54,168 nucleotides of DNA from the NCBI GenBank assembly GCA_964628515.1, contig CAZVNZ010000020.1, positions 1 through 54,168 on the forward strand, in the 5' to 3' direction. Each line of letters opens with the position of its first letter. Position 1 is the first letter of the stretch. The DNA comes from CAZVNZ01 sp964628515. GTDB taxonomy: Bacteria > Bacillota > Clostridia > Christensenellales > Christensenellaceae. The notes under the pieces are model-generated. The model did no database searches, was not told where the DNA came from, and was given only the letters and a program-made list of their open reading frames with translations. Below are positions 1-7,997 of this stretch, piece by piece. Both the position numbers and the translations under genes were made by a program.

Positions 1-109
1 TATTGGATCCTATTTTCTTTTTATTTTGTCACCTATCTATTGTATTACAACAAAGAATTTTTTGAGTTTCCCCCCACCCAACTAAACCCTCAACATCACC
101 ATCACCATA

Positions 110-140
110 AAACAAAAAGGCACTTGCGTACCTTTTTGCT
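110..140 (-). terminator. Intrinsic terminator after the small lipoprotein gene
   Basis: Read on the minus strand, a stem AAAAAGGTAC / GTGCCTTTTT closes a GCAA tetraloop (GNRA type) and runs into a T-rich tail. One pair is a G-T wobble that becomes a C-A mismatch on the other strand, so it favours the minus direction and fits termination of the lipoprotein gene. The rest of 1-213 holds only A/T-rich sequence and part of an inverted repeat shared with the right end of the window. Confidence 0.75.
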
Positions 141-213
141 TTAGTTAATATATCGGTCTTAGGAAAAAGAAATTTTTTTGTTTTTTAGAGCATATTTATG
201 CACCTCTATTTTG

Positions 214-396
214 TTATTTCTTTGTTGCTGTGTTTTTCTTTCCCGTTTTTTCTTCTTTAGTTTCCGTTAAATCTGTTTGCGTAATTTCTGTACCTTGCGT
301 ATTTTCTGCGTTATTAAGCACGCTTACGCATCCTCCTATTAAAGCAATATATACGCTTGCAATAACTACAAAGGCAAATTTTTTAACGTTTTTCAT
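214..396 (-). CDS. Small predicted lipoprotein, function unknown
   Basis: A 60-residue protein with a lysine-containing N-terminus, a hydrophobic segment at about residues 7-20 and a lipobox-like ILIGGC ending at Cys23, so it is probably processed by signal peptidase II and anchored outside the membrane. The mature part is short, polar and rich in Thr, Glu and Lys, without a recognisable domain. The start has a strong GAGGAGG ribosome binding site about 10 bases upstream, and a terminator follows the gene, which makes a real monocistronic gene likely. No function can be assigned. The opposite-strand reading frame over the same bases has no such support. Confidence 0.6.
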   Translation of the reverse strand: MKNVKKFAFVVIASVYIALIGGCVSVLNNAENTQGTEITQTDLTETKEEKTGKKNTATKK

Positions 397-490
397 AATC
401 GGTTGTCCTCCTCTTTATGCTATTATTTTATAAGCCAAATGTGTGGGTATTGTGTTGAATATTTTAAAAAATTATGAAAAAATTAGCAAA

Positions 491-521
491 TAAAAACTCC
501 CCTCAAATTTTAGAAGGGAGT
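491..521 (-). terminator. Intrinsic terminator after the comB-like gene
   Basis: On the minus strand ACTCCCTTC (521-513) pairs with GAGGGGAGT (504-496), with one G-T wobble, and is followed by TTTTT. It lies 17 bases past the stop codon of the comB-like gene. Confidence 0.8.
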
Positions 522-537
522 GGTTTACAATAGTTGT

Positions 538-1254
538 TTAGCCTTTTACAATTACGCCTTCGTTGTATATGGGCACAATGTCAAACATATCTATACGGGT
601 ACAATATTCTAAATCGTCGTAAAGCTTTAGCTGTTTTAAATACTCGTAGTGAGAGTACCCTTCAAGCCCCGAGAGTATGTCGTCTTTGGATGCCTCGTAG
701 AGTTTTACCGAAAGCAAGCCTAAATCGTCCGTTTGGATATCCTCTTTTATTGCCTGCATTTTACTTAAAATACAGCCCATTGCCAAAATATCGTCGAAGG
801 AAAACTTGCCCTTTGTGCCTGCGCATACCAAGGAAACATCCCGTCCTAATTCTACCGCTTTTTTTGCCACCGCTCCTGCGTTTATAAAGCTGCCGATAAG
901 GACATCTTCTGCCGCCGCACAGCTTTTAATAGCCACCGAGCCGTTGGTTGTGGAAAGCATTAAAAGTTTGTTTTCCACCACATCTTGAGTGTATTCTAAG
1001 GGGGAGTTGCCAAGGTCGAACCCCGAAACCTTTTGTGCCGCAATTTCTCCGCACAAAAGCACGTTGCCTTCAGAAACTCTTTTAAATGCCACTGCCTCCG
1101 TTGCCTCGTTTGTGGGTACAATTCTGTCGCAACCGTTTGCCACCGCCGTTACAATTGTTGCAGACGCACGCAGTACATCTATTACAACTGCTGTATTTGT
1201 TTGTAAATCGCCTTTTTGCAAACGTGTAAACACGTCAAAACACGAAACTATCAT
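538..1254 (-). CDS. comB: 2-phosphosulfolactate phosphatase family protein (ComB-like)
   Basis: A protein of 238 residues matching the ComB family, Mg-dependent phosphatases first described in coenzyme M synthesis, where they convert 2-phosphosulfolactate to sulfolactate. Recognisable stretches are VVIDVLRASATIVTA near the N-terminus, the LGNSPLEY region, the LLMLSTTNGSVAI stretch and VCAGTKGKFSFDD. ComB homologues are widespread in bacteria that do not make coenzyme M and their role there is uncertain, so the real substrate is open. The start is set at 1254 rather than the further upstream 1290 because AGAGGTG stands 6 bases before this ATG. It follows rsmI by 113 bases in the same direction and ends at a terminator. 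Confidence 0.8.
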   Translation of the reverse strand: MIVSCFDVFTRLQKGDLQTNTAVVIDVLRASATIVTAVANGCDRIVPTNEATEAVAFKRVSEGNVLLCGEIAAQKVSGFDLGNSPLEYTQDVVENKLLMLSTTNGSVAIKSCAAAEDVLIGSFINAGAVAKKAVELGRDVSLVCAGTKGKFSFDDILAMGCILSKMQAIKEDIQTDDLGLLSVKLYEASKDDILSGLEGYSHYEYLKQLKLYDDLEYCTRIDMFDIVPIYNEGVIVKG

Positions 1255-1367
1255 TTCTACACCTCTATTTCTACATAACAATTGTTCCACTAACTAATAA
1301 TGAAATACATTACCACTCACTTTACTACAAATTTAGGTAAAATGCAATGTTTTTTTACCAAAACGCC

Positions 1368-2189
1368 TTATTTTATACCAATTACCATGCCATATGTCTT
1401 ATTTTTTGCAATATTTAAATTTTTTGCTACCAGCGCCGCCGCATCTTTTTTGGAAAGCCCCTCATTTATGGCTACGGTTAGTTGCCTTAGTATTTCTTCC
1501 TCCGAGACTTCTAAGGTTTCTGGCAAAACTTCCCCGATTACAATTACAATCTCCCCTTTTATTTCCTCTCTTGAGTTGATTTGCTTAAAAACTTCCGTGG
1601 CGGTGCCCCTAATGCTTTCCTCAAATTTTTTTGTAAGCTCTCTGAAAACCGCAACTTGTGTATCCGAAAAAACCTCCGCAATTATGCTCATTGTCTTTTT
1701 TAAGCGTTTGGGGCTTTCGTAAATTACGCTAAGCAAGCCTTTTTCTTTAATGGTGATTAAATCGCTCTTAGTTTTTTTAGTGTCTAAAAAGCCGTAAAAT
1801 GCAAAGTTGTCCGTGGGCATTGCGCTTAGGGTAAGAGCGGTTATGGCGGCACAGGCTCCGGGTAGGCTTTCTACCTCTATGCCCTTATTTATTGCCCTTT
1901 TTACAAGCTCGTATCCCGGGTCGGAAATTGTAGGTGTGCCGGCATCACTCACAATAGCAATACTGTTTTGTAAAAGCAAATCTATAATTTCTGCATAACG
2001 TTTATCCTCGCTAAATTTATGCAGACTGATTAACCGCTTTTTTATATTATAGTGATTAAGTAGCTTTAGTGTATGGCGTGTGTCCTCTGCCACTATAATA
2101 TCTACGGTTTTTAGCGTTTCTAAGGCACGAAGAGTAATATCTCCAAGGTTGCCTATGGGGGTTGCCACTATGTATAATTTACCTTTCAT
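1368..2189 (-). CDS. rsmI: 16S rRNA (cytidine(1402)-2'-O)-methyltransferase RsmI
   Basis: Methylates the ribose 2'-OH of C1402 in the decoding centre of 16S rRNA using S-adenosylmethionine. The 273-residue length is normal for the family. The N-terminus carries ATPIGNLGDITLRAL and the AEDTRHT motif, and SDAGTPTISDPGYELV is the tetrapyrrole-methylase-type SAM-binding signature. The C-terminal third (KFEESIRGT, KGEIVIVIG, SKKDAAALVAK) also fits RsmI. The gene overlaps the end of trmN6 by 11 bases and has GGAGACGGGT before its ATG, so the two are cotranscribed, as yabB and the rsmI homologue (yabC region) are linked in Bacillus. Confidence 0.95.
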   Translation of the reverse strand: MKGKLYIVATPIGNLGDITLRALETLKTVDIIVAEDTRHTLKLLNHYNIKKRLISLHKFSEDKRYAEIIDLLLQNSIAIVSDAGTPTISDPGYELVKRAINKGIEVESLPGACAAITALTLSAMPTDNFAFYGFLDTKKTKSDLITIKEKGLLSVIYESPKRLKKTMSIIAEVFSDTQVAVFRELTKKFEESIRGTATEVFKQINSREEIKGEIVIVIGEVLPETLEVSEEEILRQLTVAINEGLSKKDAAALVAKNLNIAKNKTYGMVIGIK

Positions 2190-2901
2190 ACCCGTCTCCG
2201 TATATTTCTTTTACTTCCTGTGTGTAGTTTTTGTTATCGTCGTACATAATTAGGGGTGGCATTACTCTTAGTGCGGTTTTTCCCTCTTTGCTTGCGGAAA
2301 TAAGCACTAATTTGGGCTCACTTGTAACATAAGTATGCACAAACCTGATTATTTTAGGCTCTAATTTATTTTTTGTAAGTGTAGAAAAAAGCTCGGATAG
2401 TCTGGAAGGTCTGTGGATTAAAAAGAAATTACCTCCGGTTTTTAGAAGTTTTGATGCACTAATGCAAATATCATCAAAAGTAATAAGCATTTCTACCCTT
2501 GCAATTTTGTGGCTGTCGCTTAAACGGGAAAAACCGTCCCCCTGTTTTTCGTAGGGAGGGTTGCACACAACAATATTTGCCTCTTTAAAAAATTTAGGCG
2601 CATCTTTAATATCACCATGAATAATATTTATGGAGGCTTGCAAATTATTAAGTGCCACGCTTTTTTTTGCAATTTCGTATAAGGGTTTTTGAATTTCTAT
2701 TGCGTTTAGAGTAACATTTGTGTTTTTGCCGTAAATAAGCAGGGGCAAAATGCCTGTACCCGTGCCTAAGTCCACAATGCTATCCCCTTTTTTTGTCTTA
2801 ACAAAGCTTGAAAGCAACACGGCATCCGTACCGTAGCTAAACAACTCCGTATCCTGTATTATTTTTAAGCCTTTTAGCTGTAAATCGTCCGTTCTTTCCA
2901 T
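2179..2901 (-). CDS. trmN6: tRNA1(Val) (adenine37-N6)-methyltransferase family (YabB/TrmN6)
   Basis: A class I SAM-dependent methyltransferase of 240 residues, predicted to form m6A37 in a tRNA. Motif I is IVDLGTGTGILPLL, and the catalytic IVVCNPPY carries the NPPY tetrad typical of N6-adenine methylases. The N-terminal MERTDDLQLKGLKIIQD is the usual family start. An upstream ATG at 2958 stays in frame, but those 19 extra residues would be encoded by the ferredoxin terminator and the gene's own promoter, so 2901 is preferred. There is no Shine-Dalgarno sequence before 2901; the -10 box ends 6 bases upstream, so a leaderless message is possible. Gene order with rsmI matches Bacillus yabB. Confidence 0.9.
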   Translation of the reverse strand: MERTDDLQLKGLKIIQDTELFSYGTDAVLLSSFVKTKKGDSIVDLGTGTGILPLLIYGKNTNVTLNAIEIQKPLYEIAKKSVALNNLQASINIIHGDIKDAPKFFKEANIVVCNPPYEKQGDGFSRLSDSHKIARVEMLITFDDICISASKLLKTGGNFFLIHRPSRLSELFSTLTKNKLEPKIIRFVHTYVTSEPKLVLISASKEGKTALRVMPPLIMYDDNKNYTQEVKEIYGDGYER

Positions 2902-2907
2902 ATTTAG

Positions 2908-2935
2908 ATTATACCACAGCTTTGGTTTTTTACAA
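2908..2935 (-). promoter_or_regulatory. Promoter for trmN6-rsmI
   Basis: TTGTAA (2935-2930), a 16-base spacer, then TATAAT (2913-2908) with an extended -10 TG just before it. The expected start of transcription falls at or next to the A of the trmN6 ATG at 2901. Confidence 0.65.
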
Positions 2936-2940
2936 AATAT

Positions 2941-2972
2941 TAAAAAATCCACCGACATTGTCGATGGATTTT
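2941..2972 (-). terminator. Intrinsic terminator after the ferredoxin gene
   Basis: AAATCCATCGACA pairs with its near-complement on the minus strand (one G-T wobble) and is followed by TTTTTT. It separates the ferredoxin gene from the trmN6 promoter. Confidence 0.8.
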
Positions 2973-2993
2973 ATAGCATTTAATATGCAAATA

Positions 2994-3164
2994 TCAGCCT
3001 TCCGAAATAGCATCGGCAGGGCAAACTTCTGCGCAAGAACCGCAATCTGTGCAAGCTTCCGCATCTATTACATAGATATCGCTACCTTCAGAAATAGCGT
3101 TAGACGGGCATTCTGCTTCGCAAGAACCGCAAGATACACATTCATCAGAAATTTTGTAAGCCAT
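2994..3164 (-). CDS. 2[4Fe-4S] ferredoxin
   Basis: A 56-residue clostridial-type ferredoxin, a soluble low-potential electron carrier. It holds two classic cluster motifs: CVSCGSCEAECPSNAI and CTDCGSCAEVCPADAI, each CxxCxxCxxxCP, for two [4Fe-4S] clusters. The start at 3164 (MAYKIS) is chosen because GGAGGTA lies 6 bases before it; an in-frame ATG at 3191 has no such site. The gene has its own promoter and terminator, so it is probably monocistronic. It sits directly downstream of ricT, whose product family carries Fe-S clusters; whether this ferredoxin serves that complex is only a guess. It more likely works in general anaerobic metabolism. Confidence 0.95.
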   Translation of the reverse strand: MAYKISDECVSCGSCEAECPSNAISEGSDIYVIDAEACTDCGSCAEVCPADAISEG

Positions 3165-3196
3165 ATTATTTACCTCCATAATAAAATTCACTTAAT

Positions 3197-3224
3197 ATAA
3201 TATCATTAGTTGGAAAAAAATCAA
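3197..3224 (-). promoter_or_regulatory. Promoter for the ferredoxin gene
   Basis: TTGATT (3224-3219), a 16-base spacer and TATTAT (3202-3197). It lies in the 68-base gap after ricT, 33 bases before the ferredoxin start. Confidence 0.5.
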
Positions 3225-3232
3225 TAGTTTTT

Positions 3233-4114
3233 TTAATCTAAAATTGATTTTATTTCGTCGTCAATAATTATTATCTCTTCTTCTATAATTTCTTCCTTAG
3301 GTTTTCTTTTGAATTTTACATCCGCCAAATCATATGTGCGAATATCAAAAGTGCCGTCAGGCATAGCAATTTTGGCCTTTACCTTCTCTGTGAGAGGGTT
3401 GGTGTCTACCACCTCTGCCATACCGTCTAAGGATTTTACCATTGTGCCTATTTTAGGCAATTTTTTTCTGGTTTCTTTATAATGCTCGTTTTCGTAGTTT
3501 AAGCAACACATAAGCCTTCCGCAAAGTCCGCTTATTTTTGTGGGAGACAAGGACAAATTCTGTTCTTTAGCCATTTTTATGGAAACAGGTTGGAAGTCCC
3601 CTAAAAATGCGTTACAGCAAGCCGCTCTGCCACAAGGCCCTAAACCGCCCACTTTTTTTGCTTCGTCTCTGACTCCTATTTGTCTTAGCTCTATACGTGT
3701 TTTAAAAATAGATGCTAAATCTTTTACAAGCTCTCTGAAATCCACTCTGCCCTCTGCGGTAAAGTAAAATATTATCTTTCCGCAATCAAAAGTGTACTCT
3801 ACGTCTATAAGTTTCATATCTAACTTATGGGCTAATATTTTTTCCTCGCAAATTTTTCTTGCTTCTACTTCCTTTTGCTTGTTTTTTTCCAGTTTTTTTA
3901 CGTCTTTTTCGTCCGCTTTTTTCATAACCTTTTTTAAAGGCTTAATAATTTCCTCGTCCGTAACTTCCCTTGGGGGTATTACGACTTCTCCGAATTCTAT
4001 TCCTCTAATAGTTTCTACAATAACATTATCCCCCATTGCTAAGGAATACTGTGCAGGGTCGAAATAATATATTTTTCCTATTTGCGAAAACCGCACCCCA
4101 ATAATTATACTCAT
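3233..4114 (-). CDS. ricT: PSP1-domain protein RicT (YaaT)
   Basis: A 293-residue member of the YaaT/RicT family. In Bacillus subtilis RicT works with RicA and RicF in a complex that directs RNase Y-dependent mRNA maturation and affects sporulation, competence and biofilm genes; that complex binds [4Fe-4S] clusters. The PSP1 core lies at about residues 60-145. Six cysteines follow, at 161, 166, 167, 198, 203 and 204 (GPCGRAACC and GLCGRLMCC), consistent with cluster binding. The C-terminal tail is unusually acidic and rich in Ile and Glu. It overlaps the upstream aminotransferase gene by one base (TAATG), so the two are translationally coupled. In Bacillus, yaaT directly follows holB; here two genes intervene. 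Confidence 0.92.
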   Translation of the reverse strand: MSIIIGVRFSQIGKIYYFDPAQYSLAMGDNVIVETIRGIEFGEVVIPPREVTDEEIIKPLKKVMKKADEKDVKKLEKNKQKEVEARKICEEKILAHKLDMKLIDVEYTFDCGKIIFYFTAEGRVDFRELVKDLASIFKTRIELRQIGVRDEAKKVGGLGPCGRAACCNAFLGDFQPVSIKMAKEQNLSLSPTKISGLCGRLMCCLNYENEHYKETRKKLPKIGTMVKSLDGMAEVVDTNPLTEKVKAKIAMPDGTFDIRTYDLADVKFKRKPKEEIIEEEIIIIDDEIKSILD

Positions 4115-5253
4115 TATTCACACTCCGTTAAAAATTCTAAAACACAATTTGCAACTTCTTTTGTTTGCTTTGCTTTTAGCCCATAATACATGGGTAATCT
4201 TACTAATCTTTCGCTTTCTTTAGTGGTATATTTATCCTCTTTAAAAAATATACCGTATTTTTTGCCGGCAGGAGAGCTGTGCAGTGGCACATAATGAAAC
4301 ACACATATAATGTCACGTTTTTTCATGTACTCTATAAATGCCGTTCGCTGTTTAATGTCCTTTAGTTTTATAAAAAACATATGCCCATTATGTGTGCAAT
4401 CGCAAGGCACATAGGGCAGTTCTATTTTTCCTTCCTCGGCAGCCGTTTTTAAGGCATCGTAATAAATATTGTAGTTGTCTAACCTGTCTTTATTTATTTC
4501 CTCGGCAATTTTTAATTGTGGGTACAAATAAGCCACATTTATTTCCGAAGGCAAGTAACTTGAGCCTATGCTTTGCCAGGTGTATTTATCCACCTGCCCA
4601 CGCCAAAACTTGCTTCTGTCCGTGCCCTTTTCCCTAAGTATTTCCGCTTTTTCTATAAATTTATCCTCGTTAATTATTAAAAGACCGCCCTCGCCCATGG
4701 TGTAGTTTTTTGTTTCGTGAAAGCTAAATGCCCCTAAATCCCCTATTGTGCCTAAAGGCTTGTTTTTGTAGGTGCTCATCATGCCTTGTGCCGCATCTTC
4801 AAACATAAATAAATTATGCTTTTTTGCAATTTGCCCGATTTTTTCCATATTGCAGGCAACTCCTGCGTAATGTACAACTAAAATTGCCTTTGTGTTTGGG
4901 GTTATTGCCTCTTCTATTATGCCCTCGTCTATATTCATGGTGTCTTTACGAATATCCACAAACACGCATTTTCCCCCACGCATAGCAACGGAATTTGCCC
5001 CCGACACAAAATTATAGGAGGGTATAATAACCTCGTCCCCCTCTTTAATATCCGCAAGCAAAAACATCATGTCTAACGCATGACTGCAAGAGGTTGTTAG
5101 CAATACCTTTTTTGCCTTTAGCCTGTCTTCAAACCATTTACTTACAATTTGTGTGTATCCACCGTCTCCGCAAATTTTATTTTGCTTTTTACAGGCATCT
5201 TCTATATATTTTAGTGTATCCTCCAAATATATGGGTACATTGAAATCTATCAA
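4114..5253 (-). CDS. DegT/DnrJ/EryC1/StrS-family sugar aminotransferase (WecE/RffA-like)
   Basis: A 379-residue PLP enzyme of the sugar aminotransferase family. The best resemblance is WecE/RffA, which makes dTDP-4-amino-4,6-dideoxygalactose (TDP-Fuc4N) for surface polysaccharides. Features seen: the family start MIDFNVPI, GDGGYT near 30, the SCSHALDM pocket, EVIIPSYNFVSGANS, FEDAAQG with Asp153 that contacts the PLP nitrogen, and SFHETKNYTMGEGG with Lys182 as the PLP lysine. No partner nucleotide-sugar genes lie nearby, so the substrate is inferred from family likeness only. It follows the polytopic membrane protein by 55 bases and overlaps ricT; with that membrane protein it forms an apparent insertion in the holB-ricT operon. 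Confidence 0.87.
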   Translation of the reverse strand: MIDFNVPIYLEDTLKYIEDACKKQNKICGDGGYTQIVSKWFEDRLKAKKVLLTTSCSHALDMMFLLADIKEGDEVIIPSYNFVSGANSVAMRGGKCVFVDIRKDTMNIDEGIIEEAITPNTKAILVVHYAGVACNMEKIGQIAKKHNLFMFEDAAQGMMSTYKNKPLGTIGDLGAFSFHETKNYTMGEGGLLIINEDKFIEKAEILREKGTDRSKFWRGQVDKYTWQSIGSSYLPSEINVAYLYPQLKIAEEINKDRLDNYNIYYDALKTAAEEGKIELPYVPCDCTHNGHMFFIKLKDIKQRTAFIEYMKKRDIICVFHYVPLHSSPAGKKYGIFFKEDKYTTKESERLVRLPMYYGLKAKQTKEVANCVLEFLTECE

Positions 5254-5308
5254 CCCTACTGCTCCTTGTTTAATATATTTCTTATTCTAACTTTTAATGG
5301 CGGTGTTG

Positions 5309-7048
5309 TCAATTAAATGAATATACTTTACTGTTAAATATAGTATTTTTTTGATTATCGTAAAGCAAAAAGCTATCCACTTCTCTTATTTTTTTATCGG
5401 GATAATACTGCAAAATATACTCGTACATTGCCTGAGCATTTTCCGCATTTGCAATATAGTATGCGTTTTTATAGGTTGCAAGGCTTAAAGCGGCATTGCT
5501 GTTCATGTTGTGCTTTTCTATACCCTCTTTAAGCATTGGCGAGCGAGACAACCACCCACCCGTGTATGCCATATTTAAAAACTCGTTATTATCCCCCATT
5601 TTTACTTTATTGGTGATGTTGGCAAGTGCATTTGTATCCGCAAAATAAAAATTATCCGGGTGTTGTTTTACGTAATTTCTTATTGTTTCTCCTACCTGCA
5701 CTCTGTCCTCAAGATACAGTTTATCCGAGTGCAAATAGCTTTCGTTTACCTTAAGCATGCCTGCAAACAAAATACCGCTACCTGCAAAACAAATTGATGT
5801 GAGCACTATTGCCACCTTTTTGTGCATATTTTTAAATACATAGTTTTCGTGCCGTGCAATTACACCGCACATAGCCACCAAAAATAGCGCAATAATACAA
5901 ATTGTTATCCTCTCTAACACCCTTTGAGACAGGATAATCCCCAAAGTTAAGCCTCCTGCTATAACTAAACAGCCAAGTAAGACAAGTAGCTTGCGTTTGT
6001 CTGTAAATATGGCAAACAAAAGGAATATCAAACTTATTATTAAAGCTAAAATAACGTGCTTAGAAACGTAGAACATACTGTATAGCGCTTTTTGGATTAA
6101 TAAAACCTGCCTGCCAAAAGAGGCCTGTTGCGTTTCTAAATATTTTGCTCTTATTGCGGAGAGATTTTCAACATTAATATCCTCCCCCACCTCTAAAGTG
6201 TAGGTGTTTATGCAAAGAAAGGTAGGTTTTGAAACATTTATGCTATTATAAAACTCTGTGTTTGTATCGTATGGCGGTATTTGAGAAAAATCGTATACGT
6301 TTGAACGTGCTACATCAAATTCCATGTAGTTTTTATAATCTTCGTCGCTGTACGCAACTTTATCTATGGCGTACATGCTCCCCATTACGCAGGCAAAAAT
6401 TGCACCGTAAATAATTGCTTGTTTTACAAACTTTTTTTTGTTTTTTATTAGTTTTACAACATAAAACAGGGCAATAAAAGCGCCTGCCATTAAAAAGACT
6501 TCGTACCGCACGCAAAAGGCAAATGCACTCAGTATGCCTATTATTATGCCATCGCTCCTTTTAAACTCTTTGCCTTGGGTAAAAAAGAAAAACAAACAGG
6601 CACAACTTAGCATAAGTGCAACCGTAGTAAATTGAGGGTACACTAAATATCTGTATAAAATTGCCGTAATAAAAGCATAACAAATGGAATTTACTATTAG
6701 CATCTTATAATTTTTGCATAAGTTTAGGGCTCTAAATAGTATTAAAGTAAGGGAGGCGTACATTAATGCGTACATTACAATGCTGTACCAAGGCAGATTG
6801 GGAGAAATCGTATAAAGACCGCTTAAAAGCAGTCCAAAGGGGTATTTCATATAAACAACATGCCCGTTTGGCACAGAAGAAATTCCTCCGGCGGCTATGT
6901 TTTTCATAGCTACATCGTCGCTTACCCCGTAAATACAGTTGTGTGCGTTTAGCACCACTATAAACAACACGGCATTTATAATTACCGCAAGGAAAACATC
7001 TATTAACGCCTTTTTTTTGTTATCGTAAAAGAGTAATTTATTTAGCAT
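5309..7048 (-). CDS. Polytopic membrane protein, possible GT-C-type glycosyltransferase
   Basis: A 579-residue protein with about eleven or twelve predicted membrane segments (first at about residues 14-34) and a C-terminal soluble part of roughly 130 residues. The first outside loop holds Ser-Asp-Asp at residues 43-45 (GVSDDVAM), followed by YMKYPFG; acidic residues in this loop are typical of GT-C glycosyltransferases that use lipid-linked sugars, so a role in surface glycan assembly is plausible but unproven. It starts inside holB (11-base overlap) behind GGAGGGTAAAA, and is followed by the sugar aminotransferase, which supports a shared glycan task. I cannot name a specific family. An O-antigen-ligase-type or plain hypothetical membrane protein would be alternatives. 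Confidence 0.7.
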   Translation of the reverse strand: MLNKLLFYDNKKKALIDVFLAVIINAVLFIVVLNAHNCIYGVSDDVAMKNIAAGGISSVPNGHVVYMKYPFGLLLSGLYTISPNLPWYSIVMYALMYASLTLILFRALNLCKNYKMLIVNSICYAFITAILYRYLVYPQFTTVALMLSCACLFFFFTQGKEFKRSDGIIIGILSAFAFCVRYEVFLMAGAFIALFYVVKLIKNKKKFVKQAIIYGAIFACVMGSMYAIDKVAYSDEDYKNYMEFDVARSNVYDFSQIPPYDTNTEFYNSINVSKPTFLCINTYTLEVGEDINVENLSAIRAKYLETQQASFGRQVLLIQKALYSMFYVSKHVILALIISLIFLLFAIFTDKRKLLVLLGCLVIAGGLTLGIILSQRVLERITICIIALFLVAMCGVIARHENYVFKNMHKKVAIVLTSICFAGSGILFAGMLKVNESYLHSDKLYLEDRVQVGETIRNYVKQHPDNFYFADTNALANITNKVKMGDNNEFLNMAYTGGWLSRSPMLKEGIEKHNMNSNAALSLATYKNAYYIANAENAQAMYEYILQYYPDKKIREVDSFLLYDNQKNTIFNSKVYSFN

Positions 7049-7997
7049 TTTTACCCTCCAATACTATATTAAGTGCCTCAAAAAGCATTGCCTCCACCCC
7101 AAGTTTTGCGTTTAACCCCACGCATATTGCCATATTTGTTTGTAAGCGAGAAAACGCCTCAAACACATTTGCAAGCACATAGTTAGAGCAATTTGAGTAT
7201 TTGGCAATAAAGTCTGTGCTGTCCGTATTTGCCAAGCACTCCACACTTTTGGTGTTTTTGTATAAAATAATATCGCAAAGCAGAATGTTTAGCACCTTAA
7301 AATAGCTTTTTAAATCTTTTGCATATTCAAAAATACTGTCTAAAATTATGCTTGTTGCCATATTTTTAGTTTCAAGCACCCTGCCTATAACCGTTTTTGC
7401 GTTTTCTCGCATATTAAAAAAATCCTCGTTATACAGGTTTAGTGCCGTGTGGTAGTCCATTTTTGCGTTTTTAAGCAACACCGTGGCATTTTCTTGGGTA
7501 ATTTCCAGTTGTAATGCCAAACTTTTTGCATCCCCCAACGTCCGCTGTTTTTTTATTCTTACACACCTCGAAAGTATGGTAGGTAAAATATTGTTTGCGT
7601 TTAAACAACCAAGTACAAAGAGGGTGTTTTGTGGTGGCTCTTCCAAAATTTTAAGCAAAGCATTTTGGGCTTGAGGGGTCATTAAATGCGCCTCTAAAAT
7701 TACCACCGCTTTATAGCCCGACTCGAAGGCTTTTTTATACACAAAATCCGGAATTTGCCGTACTTCGTCTATTTTTATGGATTTATCCGAATTTTTTACA
7801 ATAAAAACATCCGGATGGTTTTCGTTTTTGTATTTTGTGCATCCGCTACAATTATTGCATCCTGTTTTTTCTTTGCAAAAAATGTGTTGTAAAAATTCGT
7901 CCGCAATAGCTGCAATGCCCTGAGTGCTATCCCCTTCTATTAGGTAGGCGCCCGAAATTTTACCTGTTTGCAAAGCGTTTTTTAGGATATCGTTCAT
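7038..7997 (-). CDS. holB: DNA polymerase III subunit delta' (HolB)
   Basis: A 319-residue clamp-loader subunit that helps load the beta sliding clamp during replication. It carries the four-cysteine zinc module Cys41, Cys47, Cys50, Cys53 (CKEKTGCNNCSGC), the HPDVF motif, the QNALLKILEEPP core and the SRC motif (LSRCVRI). The N-terminal loop lacks a proper Walker A lysine, as is normal for delta'. Its ATG overlaps the tmk stop codon (ATGA), as in the tmk-holB pairing of many Firmicutes. The small genes yaaQ and yaaR that separate tmk and holB in Bacillus are missing. Confidence 0.93.
   Translation of the reverse strand: MNDILKNALQTGKISGAYLIEGDSTQGIAAIADEFLQHIFCKEKTGCNNCSGCTKYKNENHPDVFIVKNSDKSIKIDEVRQIPDFVYKKAFESGYKAVVILEAHLMTPQAQNALLKILEEPPQNTLFVLGCLNANNILPTILSRCVRIKKQRTLGDAKSLALQLEITQENATVLLKNAKMDYHTALNLYNEDFFNMRENAKTVIGRVLETKNMATSIILDSIFEYAKDLKSYFKVLNILLCDIILYKNTKSVECLANTDSTDFIAKYSNCSNYVLANVFEAFSRLQTNMAICVGLNAKLGVEAMLFEALNIVLEGKNAK

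Noticed and set aside
93..109. CATCACCATCACCAT, also near 13153 and 47083, as a possible dispersed repeat or His-tag-like vector trace
   Set aside because: The copies are short and differ, none is translated in a real frame, and nothing else suggests vector sequence.
538..1254. ComB-like protein as evidence for coenzyme M synthesis
   Set aside because: No other coenzyme M gene is present, and ComB homologues occur widely in bacteria that lack the pathway.
1336..1362. GGTAAAA/TTTTACC hairpin as a terminator between rsmI and comB
   Set aside because: The stem is short and A/T-rich and no T run follows it, so termination is not supported.
4392..4637. Plus-strand Cys- and Pro-rich frame
   Set aside because: It lies wholly inside the aminotransferase gene on the other strand; the pattern comes from the opposite codons.
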